From positions 1 to 48,630 of the forward strand of contig CANFJH010000004.1 in assembly GCA_947447395.1 (NCBI GenBank): a DNA stretch of 48,630 nt. Direction: 5' to 3'. This DNA comes from Microbacteriaceae bacterium. GTDB lineage: Bacteria; Actinomycetota; Actinomycetes; Actinomycetales; Microbacteriaceae. Shown here piece by piece: positions 34,411-42,649 of the stretch; positions within the stretch are counted from its first letter, which is position 1; every line of letters starts with the position of its first letter. Under the pieces are notes generated by a model. It saw only the letters and a program-made list of their open reading frames with translations. It ran no database searches and was not told the DNA's origin. The position numbers and the translations under genes were made by a program.

Positions 34411-34674
34411 ATGGGACTCTCGGAACGCGAACAGGCACTTTTAGATGAGCTTGAGCAAAGCCTGACCGGCACCTCCGCGTCTAAGAAATCAAAAAATCTT
34501 TCGCGAGGAAATGTTTCTGCTAAGCGAGTCATAGCTGGTGCTTTGGTTTTGGTAGCTGGTTTGTCGGTGCTTTTAGCTGGCGTTATGAACCGGGCCATGG
34601 GCGTTGGTGTTATTGGTTTCACCTTCATGGTTGCAGGCGCCTATCTTGCCGCCTCCACTTCGCGATCAAAATAA
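34411..34674 (+). CDS. DUF3040 small membrane protein
   Basis: An 87-residue protein. The start MGLSEREQALLDELEQSL is the hallmark of DUF3040, an actinobacterial family often found just before mraZ. Two hydrophobic helices follow a basic linker (about 40-60, VIAGALVLVAGLSVLLAGV, and 63-82, GVGVIGFTFMVAGAYLAAS), with a short basic tail. Function is unknown; the position next to the dcw cluster suggests an envelope link. It appears to be leaderless and is followed by an intrinsic terminator, so it is a single-gene unit. Confidence 0.88.
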   Translation: MGLSEREQALLDELEQSLTGTSASKKSKNLSRGNVSAKRVIAGALVLVAGLSVLLAGVMNRAMGVGVIGFTFMVAGAYLAASTSRSK

Positions 34675-34693
34675 CTTCTTTTTCACTCGAATT

Positions 34694-34715
34694 TGACCTT
34701 CGGGTCATTTTTTTT
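34694..34715 (+). terminator. Intrinsic terminator after the DUF3040 gene
   Basis: TGACC-TTCG-GGTCA forms a perfect 5-bp hairpin with a stable UUCG tetraloop (34694-34707), followed at once by eight T (34708-34715). It starts 20 bp after the DUF3040 stop and insulates the dcw cluster promoter from upstream transcription. Confidence 0.85.
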
Positions 34716-34820
34716 GCCCAAAATGTCAAAATTTTCTAAAAATCACTCCATTTTCCACCACCTTCCCTATCCCTTTTAGTTATTGACTTGTTATCAAAAA
34801 ACACCCGAGAAATGACTCGA

Positions 34821-34860
34821 TTTTGGCGTGTTTTGACTTGTTTGTGGTGTAAAGTGGAGG
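34821..34860 (+). promoter_or_regulatory. mraZ promoter with 10-bp periodic MraZ-box-like repeats
   Basis: Four consecutive decamers, TTTTGGCGTG, TTTTGACTTG, TTTGTGGTGT and AAAGTGGAGG (34821-34860), line up with one-helical-turn spacing; the last two carry GTGG at 34844 and 34854. The last begins AAAGTGG, the form of the MraZ half-site described in Mycoplasma (AAAGTG[T/G]); E. coli MraZ binds TGGG repeats, also spaced 10 bp. TAAAGT (34850-34855) is a -10 candidate inside the array, with a leader of about 34 nt to mraZ. Repression of the cluster by its first product is therefore likely. Confidence 0.6.
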
Positions 34861-34895
34861 TATTAGGAGCTCACGACCACAGAGGGGAGGATGAG

Positions 34896-35330
34896 ATGAC
34901 TTTTAGCGGACAGTCCCAGCCAAAGCTGGATGAGAAGGGTCGCCTAATTCTTCCTGCAAAATGGCGTGAATCGCTCGGTGACGGCATTTACCTAACCAAG
35001 GGCCAAGACCGCTGTGTTTCGATGTACACGGCGACCGAGTTCTCAAAGATTTCCGAGCGCCTCGAGAGTGCACGTCAGACCACCAAAGCCGCTCGATTCT
35101 TCGTTCGCAACTTCATGGCTTCTGCCGAAAGTGAAGCACCGGACAAGCAGGGTCGAATAACCATCCCTGGCCACTTGCGTGAGTACGCAGGTCTGGGTCG
35201 AGAACTGATTCTTGCTGGTGTAAACAATCGCATCGAAATTTGGGACCTAGCAACCTGGAATGACTTCATGGCACAGCAGGATTCTGAATTTTCAGACCTC
35301 GACGAGGAGGTGATCCCTGGAATTTTCTAG
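34896..35330 (+). CDS. mraZ: MraZ, transcriptional regulator of the dcw cluster
   Basis: A 144-residue protein with two SpoVT/AbrB-like MraZ repeats, each with the DxKGR or DKQGR core (PKLDEKGRLILPAKWR near 9-24 and SEAPDKQGRITIPGHLR near 79-95). It forms a ring that binds repeated sites upstream of its own gene. The frame is open from 34788, but ATG 34896 follows GGGGAGG and gives the normal N-terminus MTFSGQSQPKLDEKGR. It lies 8 bp before rsmH. Confidence 0.95.
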   Translation: MTFSGQSQPKLDEKGRLILPAKWRESLGDGIYLTKGQDRCVSMYTATEFSKISERLESARQTTKAARFFVRNFMASAESEAPDKQGRITIPGHLREYAGLGRELILAGVNNRIEIWDLATWNDFMAQQDSEFSDLDEEVIPGIF

Positions 35331-35338
35331 GGAACGCC

Positions 35339-36301
35339 GTGTCTAAGCAAATAAACGAACTTCACACCCCAGTCGCACTTGAATATGCACTCGAGATGCT
35401 CGGGCCAGCCCTGAGCGGCTCGGCACCGGTGTTAGTAGACGGAACTCTTGGCTTGGGCGGCCACACGGAAGCTTTTCTAGAGAAATTTGAAAATCTAACT
35501 GTCATCGGAATCGACCGAGATGAAAAAGCTCTTGAGCTTGCCGCCACGAGGCTTGCTAGATTCGGCAATCGGGTTCGTTTTGCGCACGCTCTCTATAGCG
35601 AAGTCCTAGAGGTTGTTTCGGAGCAAGGGTTCAACTCAGTGGATGCAATCCTCCTTGACTTAGGTGTTTCTTCGATGCAACTAGATGAAGCCACTCGCGG
35701 GTTCGCCTATTCATTCGATGCACCTTTAGACATGCGAATGAACCAACATTCCGGAATCACCGCGGCTGAAGTGCTCAACAACTATTCAGAAAATGAACTG
35801 GCTCGAATTTTCAAGGAATATGGCGAAGAGCGCCATGCCAAGCAGGTTGCCAAGGAAGTTGTTCAGCGTCGCCAGGTCAAGCCATTTGCCTCAAGTGCGG
35901 ATTTAGCTGCATTGGTTGGCAAGATTGTCCCTTATATTCCTGGCAAGACCAGCGGACACCCTGCAAAGCGAATCTTTCAAGCTCTTCGGGTTGAGGTAAA
36001 CGGCGAACTTGCAATTCTTGAAGACACTATCCCTTCAGCCATCCAGGCTCTAAAAGTTGGCGGGCGCATTTTGGTCATGTCGTACCACTCGCTTGAAGAC
36101 GGAATCGTGAAATCAGCGATGGTGAGAGCCGCAACTTCTCAAACACCTATCGAAATGCCAATTGAACTTCCGGAGCACGCACCTGTAATTCGCATGCTCA
36201 CGAAGGGCACCGCTGTAGCCAGCGACGCCGAGAAACTAGCCAACCCAAGAGCCGCATCGGTAAGGATGCGTGCAGCCGAGAAGATCCGAGAAGCAGCATG
36301 A
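35339..36301 (+). CDS. rsmH: 16S rRNA m4C1402 methyltransferase RsmH (MraW)
   Basis: A 320-residue SAM-dependent enzyme that N4-methylates C1402 in the 16S rRNA P site. It starts LHTPVALEYALEML, with the SAM loop DGTLGLGGHTEAFL, then LLDLGVSSMQLDEATRGF, PAKRIFQALRVEVNGEL and the conserved MSYHSLEDGIVK near the C-terminus. GTG 35339 is 8 bp after mraZ; the end overlaps ftsL by 4 bp (ATGA). Confidence 0.96.
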   Translation: MSKQINELHTPVALEYALEMLGPALSGSAPVLVDGTLGLGGHTEAFLEKFENLTVIGIDRDEKALELAATRLARFGNRVRFAHALYSEVLEVVSEQGFNSVDAILLDLGVSSMQLDEATRGFAYSFDAPLDMRMNQHSGITAAEVLNNYSENELARIFKEYGEERHAKQVAKEVVQRRQVKPFASSADLAALVGKIVPYIPGKTSGHPAKRIFQALRVEVNGELAILEDTIPSAIQALKVGGRILVMSYHSLEDGIVKSAMVRAATSQTPIEMPIELPEHAPVIRMLTKGTAVASDAEKLANPRAASVRMRAAEKIREAA

Positions 36302-36837
36302 GCGCACTAAGAGCAGCCACCAAGAGCATCAACCCTCGTTCGAGTGTCAGGGTCTTAGGCAATCTCAACCAATCAAAGGTCAAGCTTGCAATCATCATGC
36401 TGGTAGGGCTAGTCGCCATTCAGGTTTTGCACGTATTAATGGGTGGTTTTACCGCACAGTTCACCTATGAAATTTCACACCTAAAGTCTGAGAGCCGAAC
36501 TCTGAGCACCCAGGCCGATGTGCTGAACTCCGAGGTTACTTCACTTTCTTCAAACCAAAACTTGGTGAATGTTGCTCACTCGTTAGGCATGGTTTCGAAC
36601 GTAAACCCAGTGTTCCTTCGCCTAAGCGATGGCACTGTGATTGGTAAGCCTCGCCGCGCGCAGGCAAACGAACGAACAATTTCGAGCAACTTGGTACCAA
36701 ATGCCGCCATGACTACCGACACCAACACGAAGAACCTAACCCTGCAGAACACAGACCGCGTGTTAGCGTCGAGTACGTCATCAGTGGCGGTGGCATCGGG
36801 TGCAACGGGCTCGATCCAGGCGTCTCCAACTAACTAG
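36298..36837 (+). CDS. ftsL: FtsL-like divisome protein with long Ser/Thr/Asn-rich tail
   Basis: A 179-residue bitopic membrane protein at the ftsL position between rsmH and ftsI. A basic cytoplasmic segment (1-28) is followed by one membrane helix (about 30-51, LAIIMLVGLVAIQVLHVLM) and a short outer coiled coil (about 58-90, EISHLKSESRTLSTQADVLN). The last 70 residues are rich in Ser, Thr, Asn and Ala and likely unstructured, which makes it longer than typical FtsL. FtsL acts with FtsB and FtsQ to activate FtsW/FtsI. The assignment rests on position and topology since FtsL sequences diverge. Confidence 0.83.
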   Translation: MSALRAATKSINPRSSVRVLGNLNQSKVKLAIIMLVGLVAIQVLHVLMGGFTAQFTYEISHLKSESRTLSTQADVLNSEVTSLSSNQNLVNVAHSLGMVSNVNPVFLRLSDGTVIGKPRRAQANERTISSNLVPNAAMTTDTNTKNLTLQNTDRVLASSTSSVAVASGATGSIQASPTN

Positions 36838-36854
36838 CAATCGGGTAGGCAAGA

Positions 36855-38615
36855 ATGAGTTTGCTACCGCCCAACCAAGAACGTCAACGTTTTGGAATTT
36901 TGCGCTTAATCGTTGCTGGCTTTTTAGTACTTTTTGTATTGCACCTCTTGGATCTTCAAGTTGTTAATGCCGGAAGCATCAACAAGGTGAGTCTTGAGAA
37001 CCGGCAAAAAACCCGTGTTATTGAGGCGGCTCGCGGATCAATTTTCGACAAAGACGGAAATGTGCTCGCTCGATCGGTTTTTAGCTATGACGTAAACGTC
37101 GCCCCCGTAAACGTTGGTCCAATCACTCGCGATGTTGATGGTGCCTCAGTGACGCTGTCGGTTGATCAAATTGCTGGTCAACTTGCCGACATTTTGCAAA
37201 TGGACAAAAACGAATTACTTCGCAAACTTGCGGGAACCGGACAGTATGCAAACTTGAAAAAGCGGGTAGACGCTTCGGTTTACTCGCAGATAAACAGCCT
37301 CAATATTCCATGGATTTACTTTGATTCCCATCTTTCACGTGTCTATCCAAACGGCGCTGTTGCTGGAAACTTACTTGGTTTCATCACTTCCGACGGAAAT
37401 ACCAAGGCTGGTCTCGAAAACAAGATGAATGCCTGCCTAGCGGGCGTTGATGGCAAAGAAACCTACGAGCAGGGCGTTGACGGCATCCGAATTCCGGATA
37501 GCGCAGTAGTTGCCAAACAAGCTAAAAATGGGGGCGACCTAAAACTTACGCTAGATACCAACCTGCAATATTTCTCGCAGCAGGTTTTGGAAACCGCAGT
37601 TAAGAACGAACGAGCCGACTACGGCACGGCTGTCGTCGTGGAAGCCGCCACTGGAAAACTGTTGGTTGCGGCTGAAGCACCAACTGTTGATCCAAACAAT
37701 CCTGGCGCTGCCATTGAACGCGATCGCCAAGCAAAGGTTTTCAACTATTCATATGAGCCTGGTTCGACCATGAAAATGATTACTGCGGCCACGGCGATTG
37801 ATGTTGGAGCTGCGACTCCGGAGACTAAGGTTATTGCCCCCTATAAGGTCAAAATGCCTTGGGGACTTTGGATTAAAGACTCCCACGTTCATCCGCCCAT
37901 GAAATTGACCTTGGCTGGAATTTTGCGCGACAGTTCCAATACTGGAATCATTCAGATTGGTGCCAAAGTTTCACGTAGCGTCCGTGTTTCTTACATGAAG
38001 AAATTCGGTCTCGGCACTGCCACTTCACTTCATATGGAGGGTGAGTCTGGCGGTATGTTGGGAGACACCAAGAATTGGGACCTTCAGACCGACAAAAACA
38101 GTATGTTTGGTCAAGGTATCGCCGTAACACCAGTACAGATGGCTTACGCATACCAGGCAATTGCCAATGGTGGAGTTCGACTCTCACCTGAGCTTTTTGA
38201 AGGTTGTAAGGCAGCCGATGGATCAGTCACAAATTATCCCGTAGGGCAGCCCGTCAGAGTGGTTTCTCCTGCGACTGCCCGTTCGACCATAGACATGCTT
38301 GAAAAAGTAGTTGAGCAGGGTGGCATCGGAAAAACTGCTGCAATCGCTGGTTACCGTGTCGCGGGAAAGAGCGGAACTGCTCAGATTAAGGAAGGAAACC
38401 GATACGGTAATTTGTATGCGATTTCCTTTATCGGTATGGCTCCAGCAGAGTCGCCAAAATACGTGGTGGCAGTAATGCTTTACAAGTCACGGCGAACCAC
38501 TAGCTCGATCGGCGCCACACCAGTATTTAAGCAAATCATGCAACAGGTTCTACGTGCATATCGAGTGCCACCATCAACCACCAAATCAAAGAACATCGCA
38601 ACGGAGTGGAAGTAG
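36855..38615 (+). CDS. ftsI: Division-specific peptidoglycan transpeptidase FtsI (PBP3 type)
   Basis: A 586-residue class B penicillin-binding protein. One membrane helix near the N-terminus (LRLIVAGFLVLFVLHLLDLQ) is followed by the dimerisation domain (EAARGSIFDKDGNVLA) and the transpeptidase domain. Active-site motifs: S304-TMK (PGSTMKM), S360-S-N362 and K505-S-G507 (GKSGTAQ). It cross-links septal peptidoglycan with FtsW. There are no PASTA domains at the C-terminus. ATG 36855 is preceded by a weak ribosome site; murE starts immediately after the stop. Confidence 0.96.
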   Translation: MSLLPPNQERQRFGILRLIVAGFLVLFVLHLLDLQVVNAGSINKVSLENRQKTRVIEAARGSIFDKDGNVLARSVFSYDVNVAPVNVGPITRDVDGASVTLSVDQIAGQLADILQMDKNELLRKLAGTGQYANLKKRVDASVYSQINSLNIPWIYFDSHLSRVYPNGAVAGNLLGFITSDGNTKAGLENKMNACLAGVDGKETYEQGVDGIRIPDSAVVAKQAKNGGDLKLTLDTNLQYFSQQVLETAVKNERADYGTAVVVEAATGKLLVAAEAPTVDPNNPGAAIERDRQAKVFNYSYEPGSTMKMITAATAIDVGAATPETKVIAPYKVKMPWGLWIKDSHVHPPMKLTLAGILRDSSNTGIIQIGAKVSRSVRVSYMKKFGLGTATSLHMEGESGGMLGDTKNWDLQTDKNSMFGQGIAVTPVQMAYAYQAIANGGVRLSPELFEGCKAADGSVTNYPVGQPVRVVSPATARSTIDMLEKVVEQGGIGKTAAIAGYRVAGKSGTAQIKEGNRYGNLYAISFIGMAPAESPKYVVAVMLYKSRRTTSSIGATPVFKQIMQQVLRAYRVPPSTTKSKNIATEWK

Positions 38616-40154
38616 ATGTTAGAGCAAATTCCTCCAATCTTGCGGCCCGATTTCGTAAAGCCAGTTTCATTGAAACAACTTGTAAACGGCTGTGGTTTGT
38701 TATTGGTGACTGGTGATTTAGAAACCTCAGTTACGGGTATCAGCATGAATACCGGTGATTTGCGTGTAGGAGATATTTTTATCGCCATGCCTGGAGCGAA
38801 AACACACGGTGCGAACTTTGCGGCAAAGGCCATCGAAAACGGTGCTGTGGCTATTGTTTCCGATAGGGCTGGATTGGACATTATCGGTACCACCGGCGTG
38901 CCAACTTTGGAACTGCCGACTCCTCGTTTGCACTTGGGCGCTTTGGCAGCGTTCGTCTATGGGAACCTGCCCGAGGCGATGCCGAAACTGTTTGCAACCA
39001 CCGGCACTAACGGAAAAACTTCCACCACTTACATTTTGGAAGCAATGCTTCGGCAATTAGGCGAAGTAACCGGCCTTACTTCAACCGCAGAGCGTCACAT
39101 TGCCGGTGAGGTCATTGTCAGTAGGCTCACCACGCCAGAGTCAACCGAAATGCATGCCCTCATCGCAAGAATGCGGGAAAAAGCCGTGACTTCGGTGGCC
39201 ATTGAAGTTTCAGCACAAGCCCTGACTCAGCATCGTGTAGACGGATTGCTATTTGACGTTGCCGGGTTTACCAACCTGAGTCACGATCACTTGGACGACT
39301 ACGACGACATGGCTCATTATCTGGCGGCTAAGGCAGAACTTTTCCAACCATCGCGCGCTAATCGCGGTGTGGTTAGCCTCGATTCAGACTATGCCAAAGA
39401 GTTTCTTGGGCTGGCAACGATTCCGTGTGTCACTGTTAGCTACCGCGACGATGTAAATGCCGATTATCAGGTTTTCGTTACCGAAGAGCTACCGGGTAAA
39501 ACCTCGTTTGAGGTACAGCTACCTAGCGGCAGTCGAATCTCGAGTTCGCTACCAATTATTGGCGCCCACATGGCTTCGAATGCCGGCCTTGCTATTGCCA
39601 TGCTGGTTCAGGCTGGTTTCAGCGAACAACGTATTGCCGAGGCAATCGCTAACGGTGTTGATTGCTACCTTCCAGGTCGAACTGAATTGGTTTCAACAGA
39701 AGGTGCCCCAGCGGTATTCGTGGATTTCGGACACAGTCCGGATGCCTTCTTGAACACTCTAAAGGCGGTACGAAAAGTGACCAAGGGCCGAGTCTTGATG
39801 CTTTTTGGTGCCGATGGCGATCGCGACTCCAGCAAGCGTCCTGCAATGGCTCAAGTAGCAGTAAACAACAGCGACATTTTGGTCATCACCGATCATCACC
39901 CACGGTTTGAAGACGCCGCATCAATTCGAGCCGGGCTTGTGGCAGAGGCTCGGGCTTCTAAGCCTGAGGGCGAAATTTACGAAGTGAGTCCACCGGAGGA
40001 TGCAATCGTAAAGGCGGTTTCACTGGTGAAACCTGGCGACTCGATCCTGTGGGCCGGACCCGGCCACCAAGACTACCGAGACATCCGTGGTGTGAGAACC
40101 CCTTACAGCGCTAGAGCGTTGGCAAGGCAGGCACTGAAAGATGCCGGTTGGTAA
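38616..40154 (+). CDS. murE: UDP-MurNAc-tripeptide ligase MurE
   Basis: A 512-residue Mur ligase adding the third, diamino, residue to UDP-MurNAc-L-Ala-D-Glu. The ATP loop is GTNGKTST at 130-137, with TTPESTEMH and the carbamoylated-lysine region later. The residue-selecting motif, DNPR in meso-diaminopimelate enzymes, reads HHPR at 427-430 (within TDHHPRFED). The arginine is kept but Asp-Asn is replaced by His-His. The incorporated amino acid is therefore not certain; Microbacteriaceae are known for lysine, ornithine or diaminobutyrate at this place. It directly follows ftsI and precedes murF without a gap. Confidence 0.94.
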   Translation: MLEQIPPILRPDFVKPVSLKQLVNGCGLLLVTGDLETSVTGISMNTGDLRVGDIFIAMPGAKTHGANFAAKAIENGAVAIVSDRAGLDIIGTTGVPTLELPTPRLHLGALAAFVYGNLPEAMPKLFATTGTNGKTSTTYILEAMLRQLGEVTGLTSTAERHIAGEVIVSRLTTPESTEMHALIARMREKAVTSVAIEVSAQALTQHRVDGLLFDVAGFTNLSHDHLDDYDDMAHYLAAKAELFQPSRANRGVVSLDSDYAKEFLGLATIPCVTVSYRDDVNADYQVFVTEELPGKTSFEVQLPSGSRISSSLPIIGAHMASNAGLAIAMLVQAGFSEQRIAEAIANGVDCYLPGRTELVSTEGAPAVFVDFGHSPDAFLNTLKAVRKVTKGRVLMLFGADGDRDSSKRPAMAQVAVNNSDILVITDHHPRFEDAASIRAGLVAEARASKPEGEIYEVSPPEDAIVKAVSLVKPGDSILWAGPGHQDYRDIRGVRTPYSARALARQALKDAGW

Positions 40155-41552
40155 ATGATTTCCCTTACTCTTTCCGAGATTGCTCAAATGGTAAACGGAC
40201 GACTGGTCGGTTTAGACGCCAATGTATTTGGTTCCGTTGAAACTGATTCGCGTTTGATTTCGGCAGGAGCAATTTTTGTTGCCAAACCTGGTGAAATTAC
40301 CGACGGGCATAACTTTTTGGAAAGCGCTTTTCATTTGGGAGCCGTAGGCGCAATCGTTGAGAGTGTCGATTCAAGGATAAAGTTCGGGCAAATTCTTGTC
40401 GAAGATTCGGTGGTGGCGTTGGGTCTTCTAGCCAAAGCCGTACTTGCAAAGGTTAGAGCTAGTGGAAATCTCCAAGTTATTGGCATTACCGGTTCGAATG
40501 GCAAAACCAGCACAAAGAACATGCTCAGAACGGTGCTCTCGCAGTTTGGCAATGTCGTTGCGCCGATTGAGTCTTATAACAACGAGGTTGGCGCACCTAT
40601 TTCGGTACTGAAAATCGATGAAGGTACCGACTTTTTGGTAGCTGAACTTGGCGCCGGAGGTGTGGGTAGCATCGCCTACTTAGCAGACATCACAAAGCCG
40701 AATATTGGGGCAGTTCTTAAGGTTGGGTTGGCGCACGCTGGGGCGTTTGGCGGAATTGAAGTCACTTCAAAAATTAAGGCCGAATTGGTTCTTGCTCTGG
40801 GAAGCGATGACACCTTCGTTTATAACGGCGACGACGGTGAGGTCGTTGAAATGACCAAGCTAACCTCCGCGAAAAAACTATCGTTTGGAACCAACTCAAA
40901 CTCCGACATTTATTTTGACAACGTGTCGCTATCTATGGGTGGAACTGCCGCGGATATTCACTATCCAGGTGGTGAAACGGCGAGACTTACTCTAAAGATC
41001 CTCGGCGAACATCAAATGATGAATGCCACTGCGGCAATTTCGATTTCTGAGCAACTTGGTTTAGGTCGAGCCAAAGTTCGGGCAGCACTTGCGTCCATGG
41101 ATTTGGCAGAGCGCTGGCGAATGCAACTCACTAATCGCGCCGATGGTATTTCAGTGATAAATGATGCCTATAACGCTTCCCCAGATTCCATGAAAGCGGC
41201 TCTTCAAACGCTCGCACACCTCGGTAAGTCGGGTCGCAGGACCATCGCGGTACTGGGCGAAATGGCAGAACTTGGTGAGTATTCGCGAAGCGCCCACGAC
41301 GAGGTCGGGCGACTGGTGGTTCGCTATAACATCGATCAACTCGTAGTCATAGGTGTGGGTGCAAAGTTGATCCACATGGGTGCCATGTTTGAAGGTTCGT
41401 GGGACGGCGAATCGGTTTATTTTGAGTCAAGCTCCGAGGCTTTGGATTACATTCGTGGAATGCTTGTCTCTGGAGACATTGTCTTGGTTAAATCGTCTAA
41501 ATCTGCGAACTTGCGTCACTTAGGCGATGACCTATTGGAGGTGCAGTCTTGA
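40155..41552 (+). CDS. murF: UDP-MurNAc-tripeptide--D-Ala-D-Ala ligase MurF
   Basis: A 465-residue Mur ligase that adds the D-Ala-D-Ala dipeptide. The N-terminal domain has [19 protein letters not shown] given in parts as ETDSR and GAIFVA; the ATP loop is GSNGKTST at 113-120; the central domain has [10 protein letters not shown] and [10 protein letters not shown]; the C-terminal domain includes [15 protein letters not shown] and GEMAELG. All are typical. The start ATG follows the murE stop directly and the stop overlaps the mraY TTG start. Confidence 0.96.
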   Translation: MISLTLSEIAQMVNGRLVGLDANVFGSVETDSRLISAGAIFVAKPGEITDGHNFLESAFHLGAVGAIVESVDSRIKFGQILVEDSVVALGLLAKAVLAKVRASGNLQVIGITGSNGKTSTKNMLRTVLSQFGNVVAPIESYNNEVGAPISVLKIDEGTDFLVAELGAGGVGSIAYLADITKPNIGAVLKVGLAHAGAFGGIEVTSKIKAELVLALGSDDTFVYNGDDGEVVEMTKLTSAKKLSFGTNSNSDIYFDNVSLSMGGTAADIHYPGGETARLTLKILGEHQMMNATAAISISEQLGLGRAKVRAALASMDLAERWRMQLTNRADGISVINDAYNASPDSMKAALQTLAHLGKSGRRTIAVLGEMAELGEYSRSAHDEVGRLVVRYNIDQLVVIGVGAKLIHMGAMFEGSWDGESVYFESSSEALDYIRGMLVSGDIVLVKSSKSANLRHLGDDLLEVQS

Positions 41553-42646
41553 GATCAATCATTATGGCCGGAGCCATTGCCTTAGTGTTCACGCTGTTTG
41601 CGACTCCCGCATTTATTTGGCTTTTCAAAAAGATTGGTTGGGGTCAGTTCATTCGCGATGACGGGCCAAAGTCTCACCACACCAAACGCGGCACTCCAAC
41701 CATGGGTGGAATTGCAATCATTCTCGGAGCGGTTCTAGGCGTTTTCGCTGGAAAGCTGATTAATGGTGAATCGATAAGTAATTCGGCACTTTTGGTGTTG
41801 TTTATGATGGTTGGACTCGGCCTAGTCGGTTTTGCAGATGATTTCATCAAGACTCACAAGCAGAGGTCGTTGGGGTTATCCGGTTGGGCAAAGATTGCCG
41901 GCCAAGGCGTAGTTGCCATTATCTTCGCGATTTTGGCGCTTCAGCTAAAAGATTCAAACGGTTGGTCTCCAGCCTCACCAGCGATTTCGGTAACGCGAGA
42001 CACATCGATAAATCTCATGGCCTGGGGCACCGGTATCGGGATGGTTCTGTTCGTTATTTGGATTTACTTTTTGGTGGCATCAACTTCAAATGGTGTAAAC
42101 ATTGCCGATGGTTTAGATGGCCTAGCAACCGGTTCTACTGCCATGGCGATTGGTGCCTACGCGATCATTGGGTTCTGGCAATTCAACAACTCCTGCTTTC
42201 GTTTGCCAGACTTACACAATTGCTACGACGTTAAGGATTCTCTAGATCTTGCTGTTGTTGCTTCGGCGGTAGTTGGTTCGCTAATTGGTTTCCTATGGTG
42301 GAACACTTCACCAGCTCAAATCTTTATGGGCGACACTGGGTCTCTAGGTCTGGGTGGCGCTTTAGCCGCGTTGGCAATTCTTACTCGCACCGAATTGCTA
42401 CTCGTTCCAATTGGTGGCCTATTCGTGATTGTTACCGGTTCGGTAATCATTCAACGCGTCTACTTCAAGATCACTAAGTGGCGCACAGGAACCGGTAAAC
42501 GTGTTTTCCTAATGAGTCCGCTTCATCATCACTTTGAACAAAAAGGTTGGCAACAAATCACCATCGTTGTTCGCTTCTGGTTGATTGGTGCACTCTGTGT
42601 TCTCTCGGGTGTCGGCTTGTTCTATCTCGAATGGACCTATGCCTAA
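41549..42646 (+). CDS. mraY: Phospho-N-acetylmuramoyl-pentapeptide transferase MraY
   Basis: A 365-residue polytopic membrane enzyme making lipid I from UDP-MurNAc-pentapeptide and undecaprenyl phosphate. Family motifs: [23 protein letters not shown] (catalytic aspartates), [12 protein letters not shown] and [12 protein letters not shown], and the late [12 protein letters not shown]. About ten hydrophobic segments are present. The start is a TTG (41549) with GGAGG 7 nt upstream, overlapping the murF stop by 4 bp (TTGA); ATG 41564 in frame is less well supported. Confidence 0.95.
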   Translation: MRSIIMAGAIALVFTLFATPAFIWLFKKIGWGQFIRDDGPKSHHTKRGTPTMGGIAIILGAVLGVFAGKLINGESISNSALLVLFMMVGLGLVGFADDFIKTHKQRSLGLSGWAKIAGQGVVAIIFAILALQLKDSNGWSPASPAISVTRDTSINLMAWGTGIGMVLFVIWIYFLVASTSNGVNIADGLDGLATGSTAMAIGAYAIIGFWQFNNSCFRLPDLHNCYDVKDSLDLAVVASAVVGSLIGFLWWNTSPAQIFMGDTGSLGLGGALAALAILTRTELLLVPIGGLFVIVTGSVIIQRVYFKITKWRTGTGKRVFLMSPLHHHFEQKGWQQITIVVRFWLIGALCVLSGVGLFYLEWTYA

Positions 42647-42649
42647 ATC

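Noticed and set aside
34788-34895. N-terminal extension of the mraZ frame to 34788
   Set aside because: It would translate through the promoter and repeat region; ATG 34896 has a strong ribosome site and the family N-terminus.
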